Positions 9,870-19,017 of a stretch of 64,000 bases of DNA are shown here, in pieces; the stretch's first letter is position 1, and every line of letters begins with the position of its first letter. Location: positions 1 to 64,000 of the forward strand of contig NZ_MIES01000038.1 in NCBI RefSeq assembly GCF_003054965.1, given 5' to 3'. The translations under genes and the position numbers were made by a program. This stretch comes from Saccharospirillum sp. MSK14-1. GTDB taxonomy: Bacteria; Pseudomonadota; Gammaproteobacteria; Pseudomonadales; Natronospirillaceae. The notes below the pieces were generated by a model. The model searched no databases, had not been told where the DNA came from, and saw only the letters and a list, made by a program, of their open reading frames with translations.

Positions 9870-11456
9870 ATGAGTATTACCGGTAAGCAATTGATCGGCG
9901 GCAACTGGCAGGCCGGAGATGCCGGCAGTTATCAGGCCGTCAACCCGGCCACGGGTGAATCGATCGGTCCAGAGCTGAGCTTTGCCAGTGAAGAGCAGGT
10001 TCGTGCGGCAACGGCGGCAGCGGCTGAAGCGGCGCCGGTTTTTGCCACGACCAGTCTGGAAGATCGCGCGGCATTTTTAGACGCCTGCGCCGAGGAAATT
10101 ATGGCGCTGGGCGACGCGTTGCTTGAACGCGTCAGTCTGGAAACCGGTTATCCGCTTGCCCGTGCCGAGAACGAACGCGGCCGTACCTGCAATCAGTTAA
10201 AGATGTTCGCGGGCGTTGTTCGCGCCGGTGATTTTCTCGATGTGCGCATCGATTCGGCGCTGCCCGAGCGCACGCCACCGCGTCCGGATTTACGCTTTGT
10301 TAAACAGGCGCTCGGCCCGATCGCTGTGTTCGGTTCGTCCAATTTTCCGCTGGCCTTTTCTGCCGGCGGCGGCGATACCGCCTCGGCTCTGGCAGCCGGT
10401 TGCCCGGTCATTGTCAAAAGCCACAACTCTCACCCAGGCAGCGGTGAATTGGTCGCTCAGGCGCTCGCCAAAGCGGCTGAAAAATGCGCCATGCCCGCTG
10501 GGGTCATCAACTTTTTGGCCGGTGAGGGTAACGCCATCGGTGCCCAGTTAGTCACCGATGCGAAGGTGAAAGCGGTGGGCTTTACCGGCTCCTATCGTGG
10601 CGGTTCAGCGCTGCAACAATTAGCCAGCAATCGACCCGACCCGATTCCGTTTTTTGGCGAGATGGGGTCCATTAATCCATTGGTGGTTTTACCCGAAGCC
10701 TTGCGAGCTGACGCGGAGAATATCGCCAGCGGTTTTGTGGGGTCGCTGACTTTAGGCACCGGCCAATTCTGTGTGAACCCCGGTCTGGTGTTTGGCATCG
10801 CTGGCGACGAACTGGAAACCTTTATCAATGCCACTGCCCAGGCGCTGAACGATCAACCCGCCGGCGTTATGTTGAACCAGGGCGTGGCGGGTGCTTATCA
10901 AAAAGGCGCTGACACCCTGGCTCAGCAAAGCGGCGTAAAACAGGTCGCCGCCGGTGCCGAACCGGGCGCCCAAGGTTATTGCGGCCAGGCCCGGTTGTAT
11001 CGCGTTTCGGCTCAGGATTTCCTGGCCAACCTGGCGTTGCAGGAAGAAGTGTTTGGGCCAACATCGCTGGTCGTAGTGTGCGATAACGCGGCACAGTTAA
11101 CCGAGGTGACCAACGCGCTTTCCGGTCAGCTAACCGGTACACTGCACGGCACCGACGCTGAACTGGGTCAGCACGCATCGCTGATACGCGCCTTGGAACA
11201 ACGCGTCGGCCGACTGGTCTTTAACGGTTTCCCGACCGGCGTAGAAGTCTGTGAAGCGATGATGCACGGTGGTCCGCATCCGGCGTCGAGCGATACGCGT
11301 TTTACCTCAGTCGGCACCGCGGCGATTGATCGGTGGCTGCGCCCGGTCTGCTATCAGAACAGTCCGGCCGGTGTGCTGCCACCTGCGCTGCAAGACGCCA
11401 ACCCCTGGCAACTGCGTCGCCGGGTAGATGGCCAATGGCAAACCGGCTCGCATTAA
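9870..11456 (+). CDS. 2-oxoglutarate semialdehyde (2,5-dioxopentanoate) dehydrogenase
   Basis: 528 residues, aldehyde dehydrogenase superfamily. Catalytic Cys301 (in GTGQFCVNPGL) and general base Glu264 (in FFGEMGSINP). The length and the signatures SSNFPLAFSAGGGDTASALA, KSHNSHPGS and CEAMMHGGPHPASSD are those of the NADP-preferring KGSADH class that closes the oxidative pentose, hexarate and hydroxyproline routes by making 2-oxoglutarate. Ribosome site CACGGAGAC. The 216-nt gap before it is mostly the palindrome at 9656. Substrate is inferred from class and neighbours. Confidence 0.88.
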   Translation: MSITGKQLIGGNWQAGDAGSYQAVNPATGESIGPELSFASEEQVRAATAAAAEAAPVFATTSLEDRAAFLDACAEEIMALGDALLERVSLETGYPLARAENERGRTCNQLKMFAGVVRAGDFLDVRIDSALPERTPPRPDLRFVKQALGPIAVFGSSNFPLAFSAGGGDTASALAAGCPVIVKSHNSHPGSGELVAQALAKAAEKCAMPAGVINFLAGEGNAIGAQLVTDAKVKAVGFTGSYRGGSALQQLASNRPDPIPFFGEMGSINPLVVLPEALRADAENIASGFVGSLTLGTGQFCVNPGLVFGIAGDELETFINATAQALNDQPAGVMLNQGVAGAYQKGADTLAQQSGVKQVAAGAEPGAQGYCGQARLYRVSAQDFLANLALQEEVFGPTSLVVVCDNAAQLTEVTNALSGQLTGTLHGTDAELGQHASLIRALEQRVGRLVFNGFPTGVEVCEAMMHGGPHPASSDTRFTSVGTAAIDRWLRPVCYQNSPAGVLPPALQDANPWQLRRRVDGQWQTGSH

Positions 11457-11476
11457 GCGAGCCTTTGGGAGCATGA

Positions 11477-12397
11477 ATGACGGATCAACTGGAACTGCTG
11501 TTCAGCCTGGATTTGGGCAATGAATTGGGCGAAGGCGTGCAATGGCATCACGCCAGCCAAACGCTGTGGTGGACCGATATCCACCAAAGCCGGCTGTATC
11601 GCTACGACTGGGCCAGTCAGCAACTGGCCGACTGGCACACGCCCGACCGGCTGACCTCCTTCGGCGTTCTCGACACCCAACCAATCCGCCTGCTTGTCGC
11701 CTTTGCCAGCGGCTTTGCGCTCTATGAACCCGACAGCGGCGACTGCCAATGGCTGGCGCAACCGGAACGGCATTTGCCGAGCAATCGTTTCAACGACGGC
11801 CGGGTGGATCGCCAGGGCCGTTTCTGGGCGGGCACCATGCAGGACGCTCCTTCCGACACGGGCGACCGTCAACCGGTTGGTACGCTCTACCGACTCGATT
11901 CAACCGGCGCCACGCCGGTGATCAATGACCTGACCATTCCCAATACGCTGTGCTGGTCACCAGACAGCCAGCAGATGTTTCACGCCGATACACCGACTGG
12001 CCAAATCCGTCGCTACGATTTCGACACCAAAACCGGCGACATCAACAACGAAGTGCTCTTCGCCAAAGCACCCCGCGGTTACCCCGATGGTGGCTTGATC
12101 GATGCTGACGGTTACCTGATGTGTGCGCTCTTCGGCGGCAGCGCGGTGGCGCGGTTTAATCCGGCGGGCGAGCTGGTGGCACTGCATGAATTACCAGCGT
12201 CGCAACCTACCTGCGTCTCCCTCGGCGGCCCCGATCTGAACGTTCTTTTTGTAACGTCAGCCACCGAAGCCATGAGCGACGAACAACTCAAAGCCGAGCC
12301 CAAAGCCGGCAGCCTGCTTGCTTACGCAACGCCTTACAAAGGCCTGCCGGAATGCACGCCGGATGCGGCTTTGTTGCCGCAGCCGCTGAGTGAATAA
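11477..12397 (+). CDS. SMP-30/gluconolactonase-family pentonolactonase
   Basis: 306 residues. Beta-propeller SMP-30/regucalcin family: LGEGVQWHHASQTLWWTDI at the start (metal-binding Glu18), SNRFNDGRVDRQGRFWAGTM near 95-114, LTIPNTLCWSPDSQQMFHADT, and GYPDGGLIDADGYL. These supply the divalent metal ligands Glu, Asn and Asp. In this cluster it would open the xylono- or arabino-lactone made by the SDR. Twenty nt after the aldehyde dehydrogenase and ending just before an inverted-repeat element. Confidence 0.88.
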   Translation: MTDQLELLFSLDLGNELGEGVQWHHASQTLWWTDIHQSRLYRYDWASQQLADWHTPDRLTSFGVLDTQPIRLLVAFASGFALYEPDSGDCQWLAQPERHLPSNRFNDGRVDRQGRFWAGTMQDAPSDTGDRQPVGTLYRLDSTGATPVINDLTIPNTLCWSPDSQQMFHADTPTGQIRRYDFDTKTGDINNEVLFAKAPRGYPDGGLIDADGYLMCALFGGSAVARFNPAGELVALHELPASQPTCVSLGGPDLNVLFVTSATEAMSDEQLKAEPKAGSLLAYATPYKGLPECTPDAALLPQPLSE

Positions 12398-12436
12398 TTA
12401 ACTTTCAAGACAGACGGCCGAGCACAATGGAGTGTT

Positions 12437-12540
12437 CGTCAGCGGGCGCTTTGCTGGCGGGCGTCGGCACACAGGGATGTGTGCCGTCGAGCTTACAGGG
12501 ATGTACTCGCAGCGGACCGCCAGCAAAGCGCCCGCTGGCG
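12437..12540. repeat. REP-like nested inverted repeat between convergent genes
   Basis: Outer arms of 24 nt (12437-12460 and 12517-12540) are inverted copies with one T-G wobble, core AGCGGGCGCTTTGCTGGCGG. Inside is a perfect hairpin CGGCACAC/GTGTGCCG (12465-12472, 12479-12486) and a decamer ACAGGGATGT present twice (12471-12480 and 12495-12504). From memory, the GGGATGT...CGCAGCGG...CCAGCAAAGCG pattern occurs widely between genes in marine Gammaproteobacteria. No second copy was seen in this window. It probably ends transcription from both sides. Confidence 0.7.
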
Positions 12541-12558
12541 AATACGGCCCAAGGGCAC

Positions 12559-13557
12559 TCACAGTCCCTTAACTGTTACTAACTTCTCATCACCAACCGT
12601 CTTCAGCGGATTACGCAACGCCCGCCCAAAAGCCTCGGCTTCGATTTCAAAAACATCGCCTTCCTGAGCCTCAATACCATCAGCAAAACTCAGGGTCGCC
12701 GTGCCGAAAAAATGCAGATGCGCATCACCCGGGCGACGGAATAATTCATACTTAAAATGATGATGCTCCAGGTTCGCCAGGCTGTGACTCATATTGGCTT
12801 CGCCGGATACAAAGGGCTTCTCCCAAACCACGTTATCGCCACGGCGCAGTCGCGACATGCCATTAATTTCCTGCGGCAAATCGCCCACCAATAATTCCGG
12901 ACCCACCGCACAAGGGCGCAATTTTGAGTGCGCCAGCAACAGATAATTCTGCCGTTCAGTCTGGTGATCGGAAAACTCATTACCCAGCGCAAAACCCAAT
13001 CGCCATGGCTGGCCATGATCATCAACGACATAACAACCGACGATCTCCGGTTCTTCACCTCCGTCAAGTGCAAAAGCCGGTGAACGTAAGGCCGCGCCCG
13101 GCGCAGCAACAATGCTGCCATCGCCTTTATAAAACCACTCCGGCTGAGCGCCAACTTGCCCACTTGCCGGCTTACCGCCTTCCACGCCCTGACGAAACAT
13201 CTTCATGCTGTCGGTCAGTTCGGCGTCGCTTTTGCCGTCGGTTTTAGCGTGCATGCTGTCGCGGGTATCGGCACTGCCCAGATGCGTTAAGCCGGTGCCC
13301 GTCACAAACAAATGCGCCGGATCCGGGTGAGCAAAGGGAGGCAGCAGACGCTGCTCATCGACGAGTGTCTGATAATCCAGACGCTCATCAGTCGCTCCGC
13401 GCTCTACCGCTTCTTCCAAGCTGATGCCCTCACTGATGGCGCGCTTTGCCAAATAATACAGTGAACTCTCCGGGCTGATCGCCTGAATCTCAGTGTCGGA
13501 AATAACCCGGCCAATCGCCGGTTGCCCGCTTTCGGTTAGGTACTGAATCAGTCGCAT
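12559..13557 (-). CDS. gguC: GguC/AraD1-family 2-keto-3-deoxypentonate dehydratase (FAH superfamily)
   Basis: 332 residues from an ATG with AAGGAAAA as ribosome site. Matches the GguC group: GTGLTHLGSADTRDSMHAK near residues 86-104, PEWFYKGDGSIVAAPG, LALDGGEEPE-type metal-binding block and GNEFSDHQTE. The family takes its name from the gene next to chvE-gguAB in Agrobacterium. Members (AraD1) have been assigned as L-2-keto-3-deoxyarabonate dehydratase, giving 2-oxoglutarate semialdehyde. That fits exactly the step otherwise missing between the dehydratase at 7102 and the dehydrogenase at 9870. Transcribed opposite to the rest of the pathway. Confidence 0.85.
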   Translation of the reverse strand: MRLIQYLTESGQPAIGRVISDTEIQAISPESSLYYLAKRAISEGISLEEAVERGATDERLDYQTLVDEQRLLPPFAHPDPAHLFVTGTGLTHLGSADTRDSMHAKTDGKSDAELTDSMKMFRQGVEGGKPASGQVGAQPEWFYKGDGSIVAAPGAALRSPAFALDGGEEPEIVGCYVVDDHGQPWRLGFALGNEFSDHQTERQNYLLLAHSKLRPCAVGPELLVGDLPQEINGMSRLRRGDNVVWEKPFVSGEANMSHSLANLEHHHFKYELFRRPGDAHLHFFGTATLSFADGIEAQEGDVFEIEAEAFGRALRNPLKTVGDEKLVTVKGL

Positions 13558-13610
13558 CGTTTTTCCTTTTTATTGTTGGTCATCGCGCTGATATCGGATG
13601 AAACACCAAT

Positions 13611-13628
13611 TTGTACTATAATATCACA
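13611..13628. promoter_or_regulatory. Candidate GntR-type operator upstream of gguC
   Basis: TTGTACTATAATATCACA, AT-rich and roughly palindromic (TGT...ACA ends). It shares the TATAATA-N-CACA core with the site at 14503 upstream of the GntR gene. It lies about 55 nt from the gguC start, in the 167-nt gap between gguC and the regulator. Operator function is inference. Confidence 0.35.
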
Positions 13629-13724
13629 TAGAAAAAACAGACTAACGCTCCCACCTGAGCCCGTCAACAGTTCAACAAAGACGAGAAAGTCAGAAACGAC
13701 TTGGGAAATCGAGACAGTGGCGCT

Positions 13725-14450
13725 TCAGGCAGTTTTGCCTGGCTGGTCGAGTTCACTTTCGATAAACCGCAGCGCTTCATCAATCAGCGCATACATGGCA
13801 TCGCGCGCTTCGTCCGGTTGCTGGCGTTCGATGGCATCGAGCACCTTGCCATGGTCAGCCACCACACCGGCCGGATTGCTTTTAATCACGTTGGTGTGAC
13901 GGATGCTCACATTCAGAGCGGTCCGGGTGAAATCGCGCATGCGAATAAAGAAGCGGTTTTCGCTGGCGTAGAGAATGCTGATGTGGAAATCGATATCGGC
14001 CTCAAGCGCGGCTTCCGGGTCTTTGCCACGCGCGGCTTCCATACGATCCAAAGCGCCGTGAATCGCTTGTATCCGTTCTGGGTTTGCGTGGCGTGCTGCC
14101 AGCCAGGCAGCTTCGGGCTCGATGGCGATGCGCATCTGCAAAAATTCCTGCAACACCCGCATCGATGGGTTACTTTCCAGCGACCAGCGCAGCAGATCCG
14201 GGTCGAGAATGTTCCACTCTTCTTCCGGCAAGACACGAATGCCCTGGCGCTGACGGCTGGAAATCATGCCTTTGGCCGACAGCATTTTTACCGCCTCACG
14301 AACCGCGGTGCGGCTGACGCCAAAGTCTTCACAGAGCACGGCTTCACTGGGCAGACTTTCATGAACATTGTATTCGCCACACACAATGGCGCGCCCCAAT
14401 TCCTGGGTCATGCGCTGTGACAAGCTCAGATTTCGTTCCAGTACCGCCAT
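13725..14450 (-). CDS. FadR-subfamily GntR transcriptional regulator
   Basis: 241 residues. N-terminal winged helix (residues ~8-75) with LPSEAVLCEDFGVSRTAVREAVKML, the GntR recognition helix region, followed by an all-helical FCD ligand domain (MRIAIEPEAAWLAARHA, DIDFHISILYASENRF, DHGKVLDAIERQQPDEARDAM) with the Asp and His residues that bind a metal in this subfamily. Such regulators are usually repressors released by a sugar acid or a 2-keto-3-deoxy acid. It sits among the oxidative pentose genes and is the best candidate to control them. Ribosome site GAGAG before the ATG. Confidence 0.88.
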   Translation of the reverse strand: MAVLERNLSLSQRMTQELGRAIVCGEYNVHESLPSEAVLCEDFGVSRTAVREAVKMLSAKGMISSRQRQGIRVLPEEEWNILDPDLLRWSLESNPSMRVLQEFLQMRIAIEPEAAWLAARHANPERIQAIHGALDRMEAARGKDPEAALEADIDFHISILYASENRFFIRMRDFTRTALNVSIRHTNVIKSNPAGVVADHGKVLDAIERQQPDEARDAMYALIDEALRFIESELDQPGKTA

Positions 14451-14502
14451 TAGGTTCTCTCAGCCGGGAGATGGTATCGATATGCCGAGTCGGCATGAAT
14501 AA

Positions 14503-14520
14503 TTATCTTATAATAACACA
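14503..14520. promoter_or_regulatory. Candidate operator/promoter element upstream of the GntR gene
   Basis: TTATCTTATAATAACACA lies 53 nt from the regulator start. The core TATAATA-N-CACA is shared with 13611, suggesting autoregulation. It could equally be part of the -10 region of the promoter. Confidence 0.35.
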
Positions 14521-14633
14521 GGCGAACGATGAGGCTCCATTACGGCCAGCCTGCGGGCTTGATGCACCGAAATGGTGTCATTTTTTTATCAGAGGGGCTA
14601 TATTCCAAAACATAATAAAATGTTCACTGGCCC

Positions 14634-15569
14634 ATGAACGCACCTTCGCTTTACGCCGCGATAGACCTCGGCTCCAACAGCTTCCATCTGGTTGTTATGC
14701 GCTCGGATGGCGCTCACTTGCAATCCATTGAGTGCAAGCGTGAATTAGTGCGTCTCGCCGCAGGCGTAGATAACACCACCGGACGCCTCACCAAAGAAGC
14801 CCGTAATCGGGCATTACGCTGTCTCACTCATTTTCACGATGCACTCAAACAAATTCCCGATGCCCATATAACGGCCGTTGGCACCAGTGCGTTTCGCAGT
14901 CTGATGGGCGATGCCCAGTTTTTAAGTCAGGCAGAAACGGCGCTGGGACAACCCATCCGCATTCTCAGTGGTGAAGATGAAGCACGCTATATTTATCGGG
15001 GGGTGTCTCAGGGTCGCGACGAGCATGCTCGTCGATTTGTGTTGGACATTGGTGGCGGCAGTACCGAACTCATTGTCGGCAGTGGCCGCCAGGCTGAAGT
15101 GGTTGCCAGCCTCGATTTAGGGTGTGTAACCCTAACCAGCCAGTTCCTCAATGAAGACCGCCTGACCAACGAACAATTGGCCGCGTGCGAGGCTCAGGTG
15201 GACGCTCAGATCGCCACCGTCAGTGATCGCTTTAAAGACGTTCAGTGGGATGACGTCATTGGTTCATCCGGCAGCATTAAAGCCGTCAGTTGGGCGTTGA
15301 GCAATCTGGGCTTAATTTCCGACGGACTGATTGAACGCCGTCAGCTCGATCGATTGCATCCGGTGTTAACGCAAGCCGAAAGCCAGCAACAGTTATCGCA
15401 ACTGTTGGAATTAAACCCGCGTCGCATTGCGGTATTTGCCGCCGGCTACATCATTTTGCATCGCGTCTTTCATGCTTTCGATCTCGATTCAATGCGCATT
15501 TCTCATCAGGCCATTCGTGAGGGCCTGATCGATGAAATGATCGAACCGGCCCTCGTTGTCGGCGGTTAA
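14634..15569 (+). CDS. Short Ppx/GppA-family phosphatase
   Basis: 311 residues, the N-terminal actin-like (ASKHA) phosphatase module only: AIDLGSNSFHLVV (residues 9-21), SGEDEARYIYRGV near 115, DIGGGSTELIVG near 140, GSSGSIKA near 206. Full-length exopolyphosphatase/pppGpp phosphatases have about 500 residues with a C-terminal HD-like part, which is absent. Members of this short class hydrolyse polyphosphate or pppGpp; which one cannot be said. Convergent with the ABC ATPase at 15574, with only 4 nt between the stop codons. Confidence 0.85.
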   Translation: MNAPSLYAAIDLGSNSFHLVVMRSDGAHLQSIECKRELVRLAAGVDNTTGRLTKEARNRALRCLTHFHDALKQIPDAHITAVGTSAFRSLMGDAQFLSQAETALGQPIRILSGEDEARYIYRGVSQGRDEHARRFVLDIGGGSTELIVGSGRQAEVVASLDLGCVTLTSQFLNEDRLTNEQLAACEAQVDAQIATVSDRFKDVQWDDVIGSSGSIKAVSWALSNLGLISDGLIERRQLDRLHPVLTQAESQQQLSQLLELNPRRIAVFAAGYIILHRVFHAFDLDSMRISHQAIREGLIDEMIEPALVVGG

Positions 15570-15573
15570 TTAC

Positions 15574-16368
15574 TCAGGCGGATTCCTCCACCAGCGCGCC
15601 AGGCCCGGCGGTTGCCGCCACCGGGCATTTACCCAGAATAATCATCCCCAGCACATCGTCCTTGGTCACGGCATTCACCGGTGCGGTGCCAACCAATTGA
15701 CCGTTTTTCATGACGCTGACGCGATCGGACAAATCAAACACATCGTGAATGTCGTGACTGATTAAAAAGATACCGATGCCCTGTTGTTTCAGGTTTTGAA
15801 TTAACTGGGAAACCTGAGCGGTTTCTTCCGGCCCGAGCGCTGCCGTCGGTTCATCCATAATCAGAATGCGCGCGTTAAAATACAGCGCCCGGGCAATAGC
15901 GACCGACTGACGCTGACCTCCCGACAAAGCCCGAACCGGGTCTTTAAAGCGTTTAAAGTTCGGGTTCAGCCGGCCCATCACTTCGCGACAGGCCGCTTCC
16001 ATGGCCGCGTCGTCCAAGGTTCCCCAGGCAGTGCGTAACTCACGCCCGAGAAACAGATTGGCAGCCGCATCGACGTTATCGGCCAAGGCCAGTGTCTGAT
16101 AGATGGTCTCAATGCCCAGTGCTTTCGCATCACGCGGATTATTAATGGTGACCGGTTGCCCATTGATGCGAATCTCGCCGCCTTGTTTTTGGTAAGCGCC
16201 CGAGAGAATTTTGATCAAGGTCGATTTACCGGCGCCGTTATGGCCGAGTAAACCGACCACCTCGCCGGGATACAAATCGATGGACACGTCATCCACCGCC
16301 TTGATGCCGCCAAAAGCGATGGAAATGTTATCCATCGCCACCAAAGGCACTTGATTTGAGTTGGTCAT
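15574..16368 (-). CDS. Xylose-type sugar ABC transporter ATPase, single domain
   Basis: 264 residues. Walker [10 protein letters not shown] at 42-50, signature [15 protein letters not shown], Walker [14 protein letters not shown]-loop ISHDIHDVF. Only one nucleotide-binding domain, unlike the double-domain XylG (about 510 residues); it resembles the FrcA-like single ATPases that must act as homodimers. Overlaps the permease stop by 4 nt. Third gene of the xylFH-type operon. Confidence 0.9.
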   Translation of the reverse strand: MTNSNQVPLVAMDNISIAFGGIKAVDDVSIDLYPGEVVGLLGHNGAGKSTLIKILSGAYQKQGGEIRINGQPVTINNPRDAKALGIETIYQTLALADNVDAAANLFLGRELRTAWGTLDDAAMEAACREVMGRLNPNFKRFKDPVRALSGGQRQSVAIARALYFNARILIMDEPTAALGPEETAQVSQLIQNLKQQGIGIFLISHDIHDVFDLSDRVSVMKNGQLVGTAPVNAVTKDDVLGMIILGKCPVAATAGPGALVEESA

Positions 16369-17645
16369 AACGTCGCCCTCTTGCGGTACAGCGAATCGAC
16401 CCAGACAGCCAGCACCAGCACCAAACCGACCACCATGTTTTGCAGCGGTGTATCGACACCCACCAACACCATGCCCGATTGCAGTGACTGCATGACCAAC
16501 GCACCGAGCATGGCACCGGCCACTTTGCCAACGCCGCCCGCCAGCGATGTGCCACCGATCACCGCAGCGGCAATCACATAGAGTTCGTCGAGCGTGCCTT
16601 GCGCATTGGTTGCTGCATTGAGACGCGCCGTGGAAATAGCCGCGGCAATGGCCGCCAGAATGCCCATTAAAATAAAGACTTTCATGATCACCCAGCGGGT
16701 GTTCACACCGGCCAGTTCCGCCGCTTCCGGGTTACCGCCAATGGCAAACACATAGCGACCAAAACGGGTGCGGGTGGCGATAAAGGTCATGACAATGCCC
16801 ACCGCCACCGCCATCAACACCGGCACGGCAAAGCCATGAGAAATGACCAGTCCGCCTTCCGGCACGGCCATGCCCTGGGCTTCAGCGTACCGAGCGGCAA
16901 CACGCGTCGGCCAGTGGTAGGCATTGGCAACGGCCGCAGCGCCTAAAACAGCCGAGCAATAAACCACACCCATCACCACCTCGGCCCAGACCGGACGTAA
17001 GGGAAAGTGATGCAGCCGACGACGGCGACGGCCCAGTAACAAGCCAGCGATGATCAGCGCGCAGAATGCGATGGCGATCAGCCAGGTCACCGGTCCCCCG
17101 ACCGATCCTTCCGGACCGCCGCCCATCATTTGAAAGTGACTGTCCATGGGGGCGACCGTGCGTCCAGAAGTCACCAACCAGGCCGCACCGCGCCAGGCGA
17201 GCAAGCCACCTAGGGTGACAATAAAGGCAGGCACCGCCAGATAGGCGATCACGAACCCTTGTAACGCGCCAATCAAAGCGCCAGCGCAAATGCCAACTGA
17301 CAAAGCGATTAACCAGGTCAAGGGGTGGTCATAACCGATCAGCGCGGGCAGCAGTTCGGCTTGAGTGACGCCGATGATCATACCGGTGACACCCAGCACC
17401 GAACCGACCGACAAATCAATATTGCGCGTGACAATGACCAGCACCATGCCAGTCGCCATCACCGCCACCGAGGCCGTTTGGACGCTGAGATTCCACAAAT
17501 TACGCGCGCTGAGAAAAGCGCCATCGCTGGCCAGGCCAAAGCCGAGCCAGATCACCGCCAGTACCGCGACCATACCGAGAATGCGCAAGTCGGCTTCGGT
17601 CGCGGCAAAAAAGCGTTTCACGGGATTGGCGAGAAGAGTCGCCAT
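16365..17645 (-). CDS. xylH: Xylose-type sugar ABC transporter permease (XylH-like)
   Basis: 426 residues from the ATG at 17645, which has AAAGGAGC eight bases upstream; an upstream TTG at 17666 would add seven residues but lacks such a site. About ten membrane segments, [54 protein letters not shown] and [15 protein letters not shown], all typical of XylH. A long variable insert with a charged RRRRR stretch around residues 206-211 lies in a loop. Confidence 0.9.
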   Translation of the reverse strand: MATLLANPVKRFFAATEADLRILGMVAVLAVIWLGFGLASDGAFLSARNLWNLSVQTASVAVMATGMVLVIVTRNIDLSVGSVLGVTGMIIGVTQAELLPALIGYDHPLTWLIALSVGICAGALIGALQGFVIAYLAVPAFIVTLGGLLAWRGAAWLVTSGRTVAPMDSHFQMMGGGPEGSVGGPVTWLIAIAFCALIIAGLLLGRRRRRLHHFPLRPVWAEVVMGVVYCSAVLGAAAVANAYHWPTRVAARYAEAQGMAVPEGGLVISHGFAVPVLMAVAVGIVMTFIATRTRFGRYVFAIGGNPEAAELAGVNTRWVIMKVFILMGILAAIAAAISTARLNAATNAQGTLDELYVIAAAVIGGTSLAGGVGKVAGAMLGALVMQSLQSGMVLVGVDTPLQNMVVGLVLVLAVWVDSLYRKRATL

Positions 17646-17720
17646 GGACTGAGCTCCTTTATGCAAGGATTAAGATCAACTGGAATGGCAAGCCGGGCGA
17701 ACGCCCGGCTCATTCAAATC

Positions 17721-18749
17721 TCAGTTACAGACAGCGACCTGACCGGACGGAACGCCCTGACAGACGGTGGCACGATCAACCCAACCCGCGTCGATCACTT
17801 CATTGAGGTTATCGCGGGTGATCGGCAGCGGCGCCAGGAAGATGGCGTTCATGGCCACACCATTGGGGCCATCACTCCAGGTGGTCGCGCCGGGAATGTC
17901 GTCCAGCGGCGTACCGCTGGCCATCAGAAAGGCGATGTTGGCGGCGGCTTTGCCCAGCTCACGAGCGTCTTTCCACACCGAGACGGTTTGAGTGCCCAGC
18001 GCAATGCGGTTCAGTGCCGCGTGGTCACCATCCTGACCGGAAACAGGCACAACGCCATCCAGCCCCTGTGCCGATAACGCGGATACCACGCCACCGGCAG
18101 TGCCATCATTGGACGCAACCACCGCATCCACCGCGTTATCGTTAGCGGTCAGAAACTGTTCCATGTTGCGTTGCGCATTGGCGGGAATCCAACCGTCGGT
18201 ATAAGCCTCACCGACAGTACGTATGGCGCCACTGTCGATCGCACCTTGCAGCACATCCAATTGACCGGCGTGCAGGAAATCCGCATTGGGATCGGCAGGC
18301 GAGCCTTTGATAAATACATAGTTACCCGTTGGTTGCTGCTCAAACACCGCGCGCGCCTGCAGTCGGCCAACTTCGCGGTTGTCGAAAGTCAGGTAAAACG
18401 CATCCGGGTTTTCAATAAGACGGTCGTAACCAACCACCGGAATGCCTTCATCGGCAGCGGCTTGAACGGCCGGTCCAATGGCGCTGGAATCCTGCGCCAG
18501 AATGATCAGCGCATCGGCGCCGTTGGCGATCAGGCTTTCCACGTCGGTTAACTGCTTGGCGGCCGACGATTGCGCATCGGCAGAAATGTAGTCAGCACCG
18601 AGGCGATCGAGCGCACCTTTAATGGCAGCTTCGTCGGTTTTCCAGCGTTCTTCCTGAAAGTTGGACCAGGACACGCCAACGGTGATGTCGTGGGCAAGGG
18701 CAGGAAGGGCACAAACACTCAGGCCGAGTGCGATCAGCGTACGTTTCAT
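17721..18749 (-). CDS. xylF: D-xylose ABC transporter, periplasmic binding protein XylF
   Basis: 342 residues with signal peptide (residues 1-19, [10 protein letters not shown] before H). The body aligns with E. coli Xyl[89 protein letters not shown]. Two Cys residues near the C-terminus ([14 protein letters not shown]) could form a disulphide. First gene of the minus-strand operon, ribosome site TAGGAGC. An AT-rich element at 18814 lies upstream. Confidence 0.92.
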   Translation of the reverse strand: MKRTLIALGLSVCALPALAHDITVGVSWSNFQEERWKTDEAAIKGALDRLGADYISADAQSSAAKQLTDVESLIANGADALIILAQDSSAIGPAVQAAADEGIPVVGYDRLIENPDAFYLTFDNREVGRLQARAVFEQQPTGNYVFIKGSPADPNADFLHAGQLDVLQGAIDSGAIRTVGEAYTDGWIPANAQRNMEQFLTANDNAVDAVVASNDGTAGGVVSALSAQGLDGVVPVSGQDGDHAALNRIALGTQTVSVWKDARELGKAAANIAFLMASGTPLDDIPGATTWSDGPNGVAMNAIFLAPLPITRDNLNEVIDAGWVDRATVCQGVPSGQVAVCN

Positions 18750-18813
18750 GAATTGCTCCTAGCTTGTCTGCGTTGTTGTTGTTATTGCGCTACAGCCATC
18801 GAAGGAGAACTTC

Positions 18814-18840
18814 GATATTATTTTTATTACGCGAATTTAT
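18814..18840. promoter_or_regulatory. AT-rich element upstream of xylF, also seen near xylA
   Basis: GATATTATTTTTATTACGCG followed by AATTTAT. The pieces TTATTTTTA and CGAATTTAT recur in the same order upstream of xylA (26657-26683), and TTATTTTTATT recurs at 22507. This pattern is consistent with a shared operator, for example for the ROK regulator encoded at 24056, but this is inference from three sites. Confidence 0.35.
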
Positions 18841-18941
18841 TCTTCTCGAAAAAGACCACGACAGTCAATAGAAAGGCCGAATACTTTGGTATTAGGTTGT
18901 TTTTCGCACTGTTTTAGTGATTTTTTATTCCGGAGGCGAAT

Positions 18942-18979
18942 AAAAAAGACCCGGTCGTCTTCCAAGACAAACCGGGCCA
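18942..18979 (-). terminator. Terminator of the GH43 operon
   Basis: On the minus strand a GC stem (GGCCCGG with CCGGGTC, inner GTCTT/AAGAC) is followed by a run of six T. It lies 39 nt after the GH43 stop and before the xylF promoter region, separating the two minus-strand operons. Confidence 0.75.
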
Positions 18980-19017
18980 GGGGGCACCGCAGGACGAACG
19001 AAAATCCTCAGTCGGCG

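Noticed and set aside
17325..18077. 250-codon plus-strand frame
   Set aside because: It lies antisense to xylH and xylF, which have clear family signatures; its translation is Arg/His/Gln-rich with no domain.
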